64,000 bases of DNA from positions 186,001-250,000 of the forward strand of contig NZ_JACCBW010000003.1 in the NCBI RefSeq assembly GCF_013410035.1, in the 5' to 3' direction. A program made the translations under genes and the position numbers. Source of the DNA: Nocardioides cavernae. Its GTDB lineage: Bacteria > Actinomycetota > Actinomycetes > Propionibacteriales > Nocardioidaceae. Positions 1-8,304 of the stretch are shown in pieces. The notes below the pieces were generated by a model. It was not told the DNA's origin, did no database searches, and saw only the letters and a list, made by a program, of their open reading frames with translations. The stretch's first letter is position 1. The number at the start of each line of letters is the position of its first letter.

Positions 1-521
1 AGGGCGACAAGGTCACCGACAAGGGCGTGCACCTGCGCCGCATCTACTCCGACATGGACCTCGTGGCCGCCGAGGCGATCCGGGCCGGGCTCTTCGACGA
101 GCTCGCCCCGTCCGAGCTGGCGGCCGTGCTGTCGGCGCTGGTCTTCGAGGCCCGCCGCGCCGACGACGCGTCCTCACCCAAGATGCCCGGCGGCGGCGTA
201 CGCCCCGTCCTCGCCGAGGTCGTCCGCCTGTGGGGCCAGCTCGACGCCCTCGAGCGCGACCACAAGCTCGACTTCCTCCGCGAGCCCGACATCGGCTTCG
301 CGTGGGCTGCGTGGCGGTGGGCCGAGGGCGACGACCTCGACGACGTCCTCATGGTGACGGGACTGTCGGCCGGCGACTTCGTGCGCTGGATGAAACAGCT
401 GCTCGATCTCTGCGGACAGGTGGCCGACGCCGCCGGTGACAGCGACCTGCGCGAGACGGCCCGCGCGACGGCCAGGCTGCTCAAGCGGGGCGTGATCGCG
501 TACTCCGTCCTCGCCGAGTGA
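1..521 (+). CDS. helY: HelY-type DEAD/DEAH RNA helicase, C-terminal part
   Basis: Partial: the 5' end lies before the window and the reading frame is open from base 3, giving 172 visible residues up to TGA at 519-521. The visible part fits the C-terminal DSHCT domain of Ski2/Mtr4-like helicases (RRIYSDMDLVAAEAIR, then an alpha-helical stretch ending IAYSVLAE). This family unwinds RNA using ATP; the motor motifs are outside the window. A 5'-3' exonuclease follows 12 bases downstream, the same order as helY and its neighbour in Mycobacterium tuberculosis. The family call is firm. The cellular role in this organism is inferred. Confidence 0.85.
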   Translation, partial: GDKVTDKGVHLRRIYSDMDLVAAEAIRAGLFDELAPSELAAVLSALVFEARRADDASSPKMPGGGVRPVLAEVVRLWGQLDALERDHKLDFLREPDIGFAWAAWRWAEGDDLDDVLMVTGLSAGDFVRWMKQLLDLCGQVADAAGDSDLRETARATARLLKRGVIAYSVLAE

Positions 522-533
522 AAGGCTGAGCGC

Positions 534-1472
534 ATGACCTCCTCCGACGGGCGACTGCTGCTGCTCGACACCGCCTCCCTCTACTTCCGGGCGTTCTTCG
601 GCGTGCCCGACTCGGTCAGGGCGCCGGACGGCACCCCCGTCAACGCCGTGCGCGGGCTGATGGACTTCATCAGCCGTCTGGTGGGGGAGTACGACCCGAC
701 GCACCTCGCGTGCTGCTGGGACGACGACTGGCGCCCGCAGTGGCGGGTGGACCTGATCCCGTCGTACAAGGCGCACCGGGTCGTGCGGGCCGTCCCCGGT
801 CCGCGCCCGGACGTCGAGGAGGTGCCCGACCCGCTCGAGGCGCAGGTCCCGGTCATCCTGTCCGTGCTGGAGGCCTACGGCATCCCCGTCGTCGGGCACC
901 CGGAGATGGAGGCCGACGACGTCATCGGCACCCTGGCCACGGACGCCGGGATGGCCGTCGACATCGTCACCGGCGACCGTGACCTCTTCCAGCTCGTCGA
1001 CGACGACGCCGCGGTCCGGGTGCTCTACGTCGCGCGCGGGGTGAGCAAGCACGAGCGGGTCGACAACGCCTGGGTGCGGGCCAAGTACGGCGTCGACGCA
1101 CACCAGTACGCCGACCTCGCGACCCTGCGCGGGGACGCCTCCGACGGCCTGCCGGGCGTGGCCGGGGTGGGGGACAAGACGGCGGCGACGCTGCTCAACC
1201 GCTTCGGGACGATCGACGCGGTCGTCGAGGCCGCCGCGGACCCCGACTCCGACATGGGGCCCGGTCCGCGGGGCAAGATCAAGGCGGCGGCCGACTACCT
1301 CGCGGTCGCACCGCGCGTGGTCGCCGTGCGTCGCGACCTCGACCTCGGCACGCCCGACCTGACCCGCCCGCGTACGCCCGCGGACCACGACGCCGTCCTC
1401 GCCCTCGACGAGAGGTGGGGTCTCGGCTCGTCGGCGGTGAGACTCGTGCAGGCGCTGTCCGGTTCGGACTAG
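534..1472 (+). CDS. 5'-3' exonuclease (Pol I N-terminal-like FEN)
   Basis: A 312-residue stand-alone version of the 5'-nuclease domain of DNA polymerase I, expected to remove 5' flaps and primers. The acidic metal-binding clusters are visible: LLLLDTASLYFRAFFG at the start, EADDVIGTLA near residue 125 and VTGDRDLFQLV near 145. A helix-3-turn-helix follows (RGDASDGLPGVAGVGDKT, about 197-215). No polymerase domain is attached, as in other actinobacteria that carry this gene beside helY. ATG at 534 lies 12 bases after the helY stop, so the two are probably co-transcribed. Confidence 0.92.
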   Translation: MTSSDGRLLLLDTASLYFRAFFGVPDSVRAPDGTPVNAVRGLMDFISRLVGEYDPTHLACCWDDDWRPQWRVDLIPSYKAHRVVRAVPGPRPDVEEVPDPLEAQVPVILSVLEAYGIPVVGHPEMEADDVIGTLATDAGMAVDIVTGDRDLFQLVDDDAAVRVLYVARGVSKHERVDNAWVRAKYGVDAHQYADLATLRGDASDGLPGVAGVGDKTAATLLNRFGTIDAVVEAAADPDSDMGPGPRGKIKAAADYLAVAPRVVAVRRDLDLGTPDLTRPRTPADHDAVLALDERWGLGSSAVRLVQALSGSD

Positions 1473-1481
1473 GGTGCCCAC

Positions 1482-1934
1482 GTGAGTTCTTCCGAGGTGG
1501 AGTCCAAGGACCGCCAGATCCTCTCCCTGCTGGCCGCGGACGGCCGGATGTCCTTCACCGATCTCGGCAAGGCGACGGACCTGTCGACCTCGGCGGTGCA
1601 CCAGCGGGTGAAGCGTCTCGAGCAGCGCGGTCTGATCACCGGCTACGGCGCGACGGTCGACCACGACCAGCTCGGCCGGCCGCTGACGGCCTTCATCTCG
1701 ATCACGCCGATCGACCCCTCGCAGCCCGACGACTACCCCGAGCGGCTCGTCGGGATCAAGGAGATCGAGTCGTGCTGGTCGGTCGCGGGCGAGGAGTCCT
1801 ACATCCTCAAGATCCGCGTGGCGACCCCGCTCGCCCTCGAGGAGCTGCTGGCGCGGATCCGGGCGTCCGCGAGCGTGTCCACCCGTACGACCATCGTGCT
1901 CTCGACGCCGTACGAGAACCGCCCGCTCGACTGA
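1482..1934 (+). CDS. Lrp/AsnC family transcriptional regulator
   Basis: A 150-residue regulator of normal family size. Residues about 5-60 form the N-terminal winged helix-turn-helix (RQILSLLAADGRMSFTDLGK, then STSAVHQRVKRLEQRGLI). Residues about 65-145 form the RAM/AsnC ligand-binding fold. Such proteins sense amino acids and bind DNA as octamers. The start is GTG at 1482, 9 bases after the exonuclease gene. A lysine catabolic cluster begins 1.3 kb downstream beyond the DUF559 cassette, so regulation of that cluster is possible but not shown by the sequence. Confidence 0.9.
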   Translation: MSSSEVESKDRQILSLLAADGRMSFTDLGKATDLSTSAVHQRVKRLEQRGLITGYGATVDHDQLGRPLTAFISITPIDPSQPDDYPERLVGIKEIESCWSVAGEESYILKIRVATPLALEELLARIRASASVSTRTTIVLSTPYENRPLD

Positions 1935-1969
1935 CCGCCGGCGGTCCGGGGCTCGGCGGGCCCCCTGCT

Positions 1970-2049
1970 CAGTGATCCCCGGCTGACCGGGGATCACTGA
2001 CGTTGTCAGGTGTTGCAAAGGCCCACAACGTCAGCGAGAGCCTGACAAC
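1970..2049. repeat. Left arm of large inverted repeat (double hairpin)
   Basis: The 80-bp arm holds two hairpins. The first is CAGTGATCCCCGG, loop CTGA, then its complement (1970-1999, 13-bp stem). The second has stem CTGACGTTGT/ACAACGTCAG (about 1997-2034) around an 18-nt loop. A tail CGAGAGCCTGACAAC follows. The arm matches, in inverted orientation, 3146-3228 on the far side of the DUF559 gene. It abuts that gene's stop codon and may also act as a terminator. Confidence 0.9.
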
Positions 2050-2050
2050 T

Positions 2051-3025
2051 TCAGGCAGCGGCACCACGGAAGAGGTGGCGGATGCGGTCGGCCGTCTCCG
2101 CAGGCTTGTAGAGGTCGGCCCAGACGATGCGGATGCAGCGCCAGCCGGTGAGCTCGACGATGAGGGACTCGCGCTGCTTCTCGCGTAGCACGCAGTCGAC
2201 GACGGACTCACCGGCGCGCCGGTGCTCCACGTACTTCACCTTGCCGTCGAACTCGAGGAAGACACCCAGCTCCGGCCACGCCAGGTCGACTCTGGCGATC
2301 TCGACGCCCCGCTCGTCCAGGATGGGGTGGTTCGGTATCGGCGCCGGAAGGTGCTGGGTCCAGCACAGGTGGCGGGTTCGCGTCTCGCCGACGGACTCGG
2401 AACGTCCGTCGGCAAGTCGGAGCACGAGGTCCGTGGTCAGCGTGCGCGGCCAGCAGGACATCGACTCGTAGCGCCTCCAGAGCTTCTCGAGGGTCGTGTG
2501 TCCCTGGTGCAGCAGGTGGTCGATCTCGACCAGCGCGTGCTCGACATCGAGGATCGTCGTGAGCTCGAGCGCGGTTCGGGTCGCGCTCATCACCCACAGC
2601 CCGTTCCGCAGCTCCAGGTCACCTTCCACCGAGTTCTCACCGTCCGGTCCCCGGACGATGACGCCACGGTGCTGGACGACCCCGGCCTCGGCGCGGCCCG
2701 CCCGCTCGTCGGGTCGCGTGACGTGGACGGTCGACAGGTCGCAATCCCAGAGAGGTGTGCCGTGCTCGCTGGCAGCGCTCAGGTGGCTCAGGACCACCTC
2801 CGTACGCGCCTGACGTACGACCGCGCGGCACAGGACGGCGTACCGCTCGTTGCTGCCCAGTCCGGCCCAGCCGTCGCCGAGGACGTACGCCCCCCGACGC
2901 ACCCGGACCCAGTCGCCGCCACGGACGAGCAGCGCGATGGCGCGATCGTGGTAGCCGAGCGCCATCGCGTCCTTGCGAGTGAAGACGCCATGCCGGTCGA
3001 TGAGCGCTCTCAGCTGGTGATCCAT
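2051..3025 (-). CDS. AbiEi-like / DUF559 domain protein
   Basis: A 324-residue two-part protein. The N-terminal region (residues 1-50, HGVFTRKDAMALGY then VRRGAYVLGDGW) resembles the AbiEi-type antitoxin winged helix. The C-terminal region (about 225-320) looks like a Vsr/DUF559 nuclease-like fold, with FLEFDGKVKY, a REKQRE helix and TGWRCIRIVWADL. The E-x-D-G-K pattern could be a PD-(D/E)XK active site. No AbiEii-like toxin is adjacent. The gene stands alone between two inverted repeats in a non-conserved position. Such genes occur in many copies in actinobacterial genomes (general knowledge). Function is unknown: regulator, nuclease or selfish gene. Confidence 0.75.
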   Translation of the reverse strand: MDHQLRALIDRHGVFTRKDAMALGYHDRAIALLVRGGDWVRVRRGAYVLGDGWAGLGSNERYAVLCRAVVRQARTEVVLSHLSAASEHGTPLWDCDLSTVHVTRPDERAGRAEAGVVQHRGVIVRGPDGENSVEGDLELRNGLWVMSATRTALELTTILDVEHALVEIDHLLHQGHTTLEKLWRRYESMSCWPRTLTTDLVLRLADGRSESVGETRTRHLCWTQHLPAPIPNHPILDERGVEIARVDLAWPELGVFLEFDGKVKYVEHRRAGESVVDCVLREKQRESLIVELTGWRCIRIVWADLYKPAETADRIRHLFRGAAA

Positions 3026-3145
3026 GCGTGGATCGTGACCCGCAGCCCGCCGCCCCGCACCACAGTCTCCAGTGACGTGGGGAGAAGCGCGCGTACGACG
3101 GCCCTGTGGACGCCCTGCGGTCGACCTGCTCGTCCCGGGACAGGG

Positions 3146-3228
3146 GTTGTCAGGCTCTCGCTGACGTTGTCAGGGGTTGCAAAGGCCGACAACGTCAGTG
3201 ATCCCCGGCTGACCGGGGATCACTGACG
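3146..3228. repeat. Right arm of large inverted repeat (double hairpin)
   Basis: The reverse complement of this 83-bp arm matches 1970-2049 nearly base for base in its stems and in the unique tail (GTTGTCAGGCTCTCG here). The 4-nt and 18-nt hairpin loops instead read in the same direction as in the left copy (CTGA, and TTGCAAAGGCC within the larger loop). It lies 120 bp upstream of the DUF559 start. The 120 bp between contain no gene. Confidence 0.9.
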
Positions 3229-3269
3229 GACGTAGGCACGAGCGCGCGGATTTCGGCCCCCGCAGCCCC

Positions 3270-4736
3270 TCAGTACGCCTGGAGGGCCGCCGTACGCCGC
3301 GACGCCTCGGCCATCTCGGCGGCCTTGAGCGAGGCCTCGTCGAGGCGCCCGTGCTGCTCCCACCACTGCTGGCCGGACTCGGGGAGCGTGTGGATCGGGT
3401 CGTAGTACTCGTAGTAGCGCGAGAGGGCCTCGGCGTCGTCGGCCTCGATCGACGTGCGGTAGTTCTTGGTCCAGAAGGAGATGCCGTGCTCGGTGTCGTA
3501 GTCGGCGTTCTGGTGGACCCAGCGCTTGCCCACGAAGGGCACGTCGCACACGATGCGCGGCGTCGCGAAGCCCGGCAGGTAGCCCATGATGTGGTGCTGG
3601 AGGCGCTGCGCGTCGGCGAGCGAGACCCGCCAGTGCTCCGAGAACGGGATCATGTCGCACATGTAGAAGTAGTAGGGCATGATCTGCGCGCCGTCGAGCA
3701 GGCGGAAGCACAGGTCGAGCAGGGCGTGCGGGTCGGCGTTCACGCCGTTGAGGAGGACGCCCTGGTTGCGCACGTCGCGCAGGCCGGCGTCGAGCATCGC
3801 GCGCGACGCCTCGGCGACGATCGGGGTCACCGAGTTCGCGTGGTTGGCGTGGGTGTGCATCGCGAGGGACACCCCGCGCGAGCGGGCCACCGCGGCGACG
3901 CGGGCGACGCCCTCGACGACGTCGGGCTGCAGCCAGTGCTGCGGCAGGCCGATGAGCGCCTTGGTGGCCAGGCGGATGTCGCGGATGTTCTCGACTTCGA
4001 GCACCGACATCAGGAACGCCTCGAGCCGGGGCCACGGCATGTTGGCGACGTCGCCGCCGGAGACCACGACGTCGCGCACCGACGGGGTGCGCTGGAGGTA
4101 GGCGATCATGTCGCCGAGGCGGTCGTTGGGCTTGCCGGCGAACTTGAGCTTGTCGATGACCGGCGTCGAGTTGCCGACCAGGTCCATCCGGGTGCAGTGG
4201 CCGCAGTACTGCGGGCAGGTCGGCAGCAGCTCGGCGAGCACCTTGGTGGGGTAGCGGTGGGTGAGGCCCTCGGTGGCCCACATGTCGTGCTCGTGGAGCG
4301 AGTCGCGGGCGGCGTGCGGGTGCGAGGGCCAGTCGGTGCGCCGGTCGCTGAAGACCGGGACCATGTAGTGGCGCACGGGGTCGGCGTAGAACGCCTCGGT
4401 GAACGAGCCCGCTGCCGACGACGTCAACGTCGGCACCATGGTGTTCATCATCTGCGGCGGGACGAGCATCGACATCGTCGCGCGCTCGGCCTGGTCGCGC
4501 TCGAGGTCGGCGTAGAACCGCTCGTCGAGCAGGTCACCCATGAGCTCGCGCAGCTGCTTGACGTTCTTGATGCAGTGGGCGCGCTGCCACTGGACCGAGG
4601 CCCAGTCGGCGGCCGTGACGTCGCGCCAGCCCGGGAAGCGGGTCCAGTCGGGCTCGACGAGCTCGACCCGCTGGTAGGGGTAGGGCTGTCCGGTGGCGAG
4701 AGCCAGGTCCGACGGGACGGCGGTCTCGATGCTCAT
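3270..4736 (-). CDS. kamA: KamA family radical SAM protein (lysine 2,3-aminomutase type)
   Basis: A 488-residue protein expected to convert L-lysine to L-beta-lysine using SAM, a [4Fe-4S] cluster and PLP. The cluster motif is C174-PQY-C178-GH-C181 in the KamA context (YCGHCTR). GGD at 227-229 fits the SAM-binding strand. The usual PLP-lysine motif PGGGGK is replaced by DVPFVGK, with K404 kept. The ATG at 4736 is preceded by AGGAGA at good spacing; in-frame GTG/ATG codons further upstream lack a site. It is divergent from kdd-kamDE-kal, which supports the lysine assignment over glutamate or arginine mutases, although substrate is not proven. Confidence 0.85.
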   Translation of the reverse strand: MSIETAVPSDLALATGQPYPYQRVELVEPDWTRFPGWRDVTAADWASVQWQRAHCIKNVKQLRELMGDLLDERFYADLERDQAERATMSMLVPPQMMNTMVPTLTSSAAGSFTEAFYADPVRHYMVPVFSDRRTDWPSHPHAARDSLHEHDMWATEGLTHRYPTKVLAELLPTCPQYCGHCTRMDLVGNSTPVIDKLKFAGKPNDRLGDMIAYLQRTPSVRDVVVSGGDVANMPWPRLEAFLMSVLEVENIRDIRLATKALIGLPQHWLQPDVVEGVARVAAVARSRGVSLAMHTHANHANSVTPIVAEASRAMLDAGLRDVRNQGVLLNGVNADPHALLDLCFRLLDGAQIMPYYFYMCDMIPFSEHWRVSLADAQRLQHHIMGYLPGFATPRIVCDVPFVGKRWVHQNADYDTEHGISFWTKNYRTSIEADDAEALSRYYEYYDPIHTLPESGQQWWEQHGRLDEASLKAAEMAEASRRTAALQAY

Positions 4737-4772
4737 GGGTTCTCCTGAGTACTGAGCTGGTGCTGCGACAGG

Positions 4773-4853
4773 TGCGGCGCGCCGGTTGTGTGTGCGGCGA
4801 CACATCTGGGAGAGTACGTGGAGAACGTGCGGCTAGTCCAATGGCGCGCCGCA
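4773..4853. promoter_or_regulatory. Divergent kamA/kdd control region with paired inverted sites
   Basis: The 159 bp between the two starts must hold both promoters. TGCGGCGCGCC at 4773-4783 is the exact reverse complement of GGCGCGCCGCA at 4843-4853, a possible operator pair about 70 bp apart. The AT-rich stretch CAATATTTAC (4852-4861) next to the second site is the likeliest -10 region for kdd. No regulator gene is attached. Sites were found by eye only. Confidence 0.35.
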
Positions 4854-4895
4854 ATATTTACTGCAGATCAGCGGCAACATAGAAGGATGACCCGC

Positions 4896-5963
4896 ATGAG
4901 CACCCCCACGGACATCCGCACCGGCGACCCGACCGGTCTCCACCGCGTCCTCGACGACCAGGCGGTCCTGCCGCAGGCGGCCCAGCGCCTCGACACGCGT
5001 CGCGACCTGTGGCCCGACGAGGTGCGGGTGCGGGTCGAGCGACTCAACCTCGACGCCGCGTCCTTCCGCCAGCTCGAGCGCGCGCACACGAAGTACGGCG
5101 AGACCGACGGAGCGGGGGTCCGCGCCGAGGTCCTCGACATCGTCGCCACCCGCGGCAAGATGCAGAACCCGGTCACCGGCTCGGGCGGCATGCTCGTGGG
5201 CACCGTCGAGGAGGTCGGCCCCGAGTCACCGCTCGGGCTGTCCGTCGGCGACCGCGTCGCCACGCTCGTCAGCCTCACCCTGACCCCCCTCGTCATCGAG
5301 GACGGCCTGGCCGGGTGGGACGGTCGCGGCGAGCAGGTCCCGTGCGACGGGTACGCCGTGCTCTTCGGCCGCTCGATCGCCGCGGTCATCCCCGACGACC
5401 TCGACCCGGCCCTGTCGCTCAGCGTGATGGACGTGTGCGGCGCCCCCGCCCTCACCGCACGCGTCGTCGAGGAGTACGCCGCGCGCGGCCAGGCGCCGAC
5501 CGTGGCCGTCATCGGGGGTGCCGGCAAGTCCGGGTCCCTGAGCCTGGCCGCCGCTCGCGCCGCCGGCGCCGCCCGCACCATCGGCGTCGTGCCGCACGAG
5601 GCCGAGCGCGACCTGCTCGCCCGCGCGGGCATCGCCGACGAGGTCACCATCTCCGACGCGCGCGACCCGATCGGCCTGCGCGACGCCGTGACCGCCGCCG
5701 GTGGCCCCGCCGACGTCACCGTGGTCTGCGTCGACGTCCCCGGATGCGAGGGCGGCGCGATCCTCGCCACCGCCGAGGGCGGCACCGTCATCTTCTTCTC
5801 GATGGCCACCAGCTTCAGCGCGGCGGCGCTCGGGGCCGAGGGCCTGGCCGCCGACGTGCGGATGCTCGTCGGCAACGGGTACGTCCCCGGTCACGCGGCG
5901 TACGCGATGGAGCTGCTGCGCGCCGACGCCGGCGTCCGCGCCCTGTTCGAGCGGAGGCTGTGA
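4896..5963 (+). CDS. kdd: L-erythro-3,5-diaminohexanoate dehydrogenase
   Basis: A 355-residue NAD(P)-dependent dehydrogenase that oxidises 3,5-diaminohexanoate to 5-amino-3-oxohexanoate in lysine degradation. The Rossmann nucleotide site is VIGGAGKSGS (205-214). A GroES-like N-terminal part carries GSGGMLVGTVEEVG (95-108), as in Kdd. ATG at 4896 was chosen because AGAAGGA (4881-4887) is spaced correctly; ATG 4887 overlaps that site. The stop overlaps the kamD start (TGATG), so translation is probably coupled. Its place directly before kamD and kamE, in the clostridial pathway set, makes the call secure. Confidence 0.92.
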   Translation: MSTPTDIRTGDPTGLHRVLDDQAVLPQAAQRLDTRRDLWPDEVRVRVERLNLDAASFRQLERAHTKYGETDGAGVRAEVLDIVATRGKMQNPVTGSGGMLVGTVEEVGPESPLGLSVGDRVATLVSLTLTPLVIEDGLAGWDGRGEQVPCDGYAVLFGRSIAAVIPDDLDPALSLSVMDVCGAPALTARVVEEYAARGQAPTVAVIGGAGKSGSLSLAAARAAGAARTIGVVPHEAERDLLARAGIADEVTISDARDPIGLRDAVTAAGGPADVTVVCVDVPGCEGGAILATAEGGTVIFFSMATSFSAAALGAEGLAADVRMLVGNGYVPGHAAYAMELLRADAGVRALFERRL

Positions 5964-7567
5964 TGGCGGCGACCAGCAGGACCCCGCGCAGCCAGCTCGG
6001 CATCGACCGCGCCGACGTACGCCGCGCGCGCACCCTCGCCCGGCAGGTCGGCAAGCCGATCGTCGACCTCGCCACCCGCCACACGACCGTGTCCGTCGAG
6101 CGCGCCACGCTGCGTCTCGCGGGCCTCGGGGGAGCCGACCCGGACGGCACGCCGTGGGTCAACCGCCTCGCCGACGCGGTCCGCGCCGACGTCGGCCTCG
6201 AGCACGGGGTCAGCCTCCCCGTGTGGGACGCCCTGGCCCGCGGCGAGGGCGACGACCTGCTGGTGCTCGCGCAGAAGGCCGCAGCCGGGTCCGTCACCTT
6301 CCGCGTCCCCGAAGGCAAGGACGCGACCCGGGCGCGTACGGCCTCCCGCAGGGCGGTCGCGGCCGGCATCACGCGGATCGACCGACAGCGGGGCGCCCGC
6401 GAGCGGATGATCGCCAAGGTCGGCGACGCCCCCAGCAAGCCCTGGATCTACCTCATCGTCGCCACCGGCGACATCCACGAGGACATCCCGCAGGCGCAGG
6501 CCGCCGCCCGGGAGGGCGCCGACGTCATCGCGGTGATCCGCTCGACCGGCCAGTCCCTGCTGGACTTCGTGCCCGAGGGCGCCACCCGCGAGGGCTTCGC
6601 CGGGACCTACGCCACGCAGGAGAACTTCCGCCTGATGCGCGCGGCGCTCGACGAGACGTCGAAGGAGCTCGGTCGCTACGTCCGGCTCACCAACTACGCC
6701 TCCGGGCTGTGCATGCCGGAGATCGCGGCACTGGCCGGCCTCGAGCGCCTCGACATGATGCTGAACGACTCGATGTACGGCATCCTGTTCCGCGACATCA
6801 ACCCGGTCCGCACCTTCGTGGACCAGCGCTTCAGCCGCCAGGTCCACGCCCGTGCCGGCATCATCATCAACACCGGCGAGGACAACTACCTCACCACCGC
6901 GGACGCCGTCGAGGCCGCGCACACGGTGACGACGAGCCAGCTGCTCAACGAGTACTTCGCCAAGGAGGCCGGGCTCGAGGACTGGCAGCTCGGCCTCGGT
7001 CACGCGTTCGAGATCGACCCCGAGGTGCCCGACTCGTTCCGCCTCGAGCTCGCCCACGCGATGCTGGCGCGAGAGCTGTTCCCGGACGCGCCGCTCAAGT
7101 GGATGCCGCCGACGCGCCACATGACCGGAGACATCTTCAAGGGCTACCTCCTCGACGGCTTCTTCAACCTCGTCGGCGCGATGACCGGGCAGGGCATCCT
7201 GCTCGTCGGGATGATGACCGAGGCCGTCGTGACGCCGTGGATCTCCGACCGCGACCTCGCGCTGCAGAACGTCCGCTACGTCATGAACGCCGCGGGCAAC
7301 CTGCGCGAGGACTTCCACCCGGCGCCCGACGGCTTCATCGCCACCCGGGCCCGCGAGGTGCTCGGCGAGGCCGTCGGCCTCCTCGAGCAGATCAAGGCCG
7401 ACCGCAGCGTGCCCGGCGAGCCGCCCCTGCTGTCGGCGATCGCCGACGGCACCTTCGGCCTGATGAAGCGTCCCGCCGACAAGGGCAAGGGGCTCGAGGG
7501 CGTCGCGGCGAAGGCCGCCGGCTACTACAACCCCGCGACCGAGATCCTCGAGGGAGACCAGCGATGA
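5963..7567 (+). CDS. kamD: Beta-lysine 5,6-aminomutase alpha subunit
   Basis: A 534-residue large subunit of the adenosylcobalamin- and PLP-dependent mutase that moves the amino group of beta-lysine from C6 to C5. It contains the expected TIM-barrel segments (PWIYLIVATGDIHEDIPQAQAAAREGADVIAVIRSTGQSLLDF is the characteristic start region; YGILFRDINPVRTFVDQRF and GIIINTGEDNYLTTADAV follow). Length is close to the clostridial protein. The start overlaps the kdd stop and the end overlaps the kamE start by four bases. Cobalamin is required, so the host must make or import B12. Confidence 0.95.
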   Translation: MAATSRTPRSQLGIDRADVRRARTLARQVGKPIVDLATRHTTVSVERATLRLAGLGGADPDGTPWVNRLADAVRADVGLEHGVSLPVWDALARGEGDDLLVLAQKAAAGSVTFRVPEGKDATRARTASRRAVAAGITRIDRQRGARERMIAKVGDAPSKPWIYLIVATGDIHEDIPQAQAAAREGADVIAVIRSTGQSLLDFVPEGATREGFAGTYATQENFRLMRAALDETSKELGRYVRLTNYASGLCMPEIAALAGLERLDMMLNDSMYGILFRDINPVRTFVDQRFSRQVHARAGIIINTGEDNYLTTADAVEAAHTVTTSQLLNEYFAKEAGLEDWQLGLGHAFEIDPEVPDSFRLELAHAMLARELFPDAPLKWMPPTRHMTGDIFKGYLLDGFFNLVGAMTGQGILLVGMMTEAVVTPWISDRDLALQNVRYVMNAAGNLREDFHPAPDGFIATRAREVLGEAVGLLEQIKADRSVPGEPPLLSAIADGTFGLMKRPADKGKGLEGVAAKAAGYYNPATEILEGDQR

Positions 7568-8304
7568 CCGGTCTGATCCGGCCCTACGGCGACACCACCG
7601 GCGACGGGATGGTGCAGCTGTCCTTCACCCTGCCGATCGAGCACTCGAAGGTCGCCGAGGGCGCCGCGGTCCAGCTGGCCAACAAGATGGGCATGGACCC
7701 GGCCCTGGTCGTCCACGCCAAGCCGATGGGGGAGGGGTTCACCTTCTTCGTCGTCTACGGCCGGGTGAACCACCTGGTCGACCCCAGCACGGTGGAGGTC
7801 GTGGAGCGCGACTACCCGCTGCTGACGCCCAAGGAAGCCAACGCGGCGATCAAGCGTTCGATGCGTCGCCGCCTGGTGGTGGTCGGCGGGTGCATCGGCA
7901 CCGACGCGCACACCGTCGGCATCGACGCGATCCTCAACATCAAGGGCTTCGCGGGGGAGAAGGGCCTGGAGTACTACCGCGAGCTCAAGGTCGTGAACCT
8001 CGGCGCGCAGGTTTCCGTGCCCCAGCTCGTCGAGGCCGCCCGCGAGGAGAAGGCCGACGCGGTCCTCGTCTCGCAGGTCGTCACCCAGCGCGACGCGCAC
8101 CTGCTCAACACCCGCGAGATGTCCGCCGCCTTCCGCGAGGCGTACCCCGCAGCGAAGCGACCGCTGCTGGTCGTCGGCGGACCGCGCTTCGACGAGACGA
8201 TGGCCGACGAGCTCGGTGTCGACCGGGTCTTCAGCCGCGGCACGACCCCCGGCGAGGTCGCGTCCTTCATCGTCCACCGACTCACGAACAGGAGCGCCTC
8301 ATGA
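7564..8304 (+). CDS. kamE: Beta-lysine 5,6-aminomutase beta subunit
   Basis: A 246-residue small subunit carrying the cobalamin-binding domain. The base-off B12 motif DxHxxG is D114-A-H116-T-V-G119. K127 lies exactly 11 residues after the histidine, the same spacing as the PLP-binding lysine and cobalt-ligating histidine in the characterised clostridial enzyme (from memory). The N-terminal 90 residues are the dimerisation region. ATG at 7564 overlaps the kamD stop (ATGA), consistent with equal subunit synthesis. All key residues are intact, so an active enzyme is expected. Confidence 0.95.
   Translation: MTGLIRPYGDTTGDGMVQLSFTLPIEHSKVAEGAAVQLANKMGMDPALVVHAKPMGEGFTFFVVYGRVNHLVDPSTVEVVERDYPLLTPKEANAAIKRSMRRRLVVVGGCIGTDAHTVGIDAILNIKGFAGEKGLEYYRELKVVNLGAQVSVPQLVEAAREEKADAVLVSQVVTQRDAHLLNTREMSAAFREAYPAAKRPLLVVGGPRFDETMADELGVDRVFSRGTTPGEVASFIVHRLTNRSAS

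Noticed and set aside
174-2018. Long minus-strand open frame, 614 codons
   Set aside because: Antisense to three well-supported genes (helY end, exonuclease, Lrp). Composition is Arg/Asp/Val-rich as expected of a GC-rich shadow frame, with no recognisable domain.
2051-3025. AbiE toxin-antitoxin pair
   Set aside because: Only the AbiEi-like N-terminal part is present. There is no nucleotidyltransferase toxin on either side.
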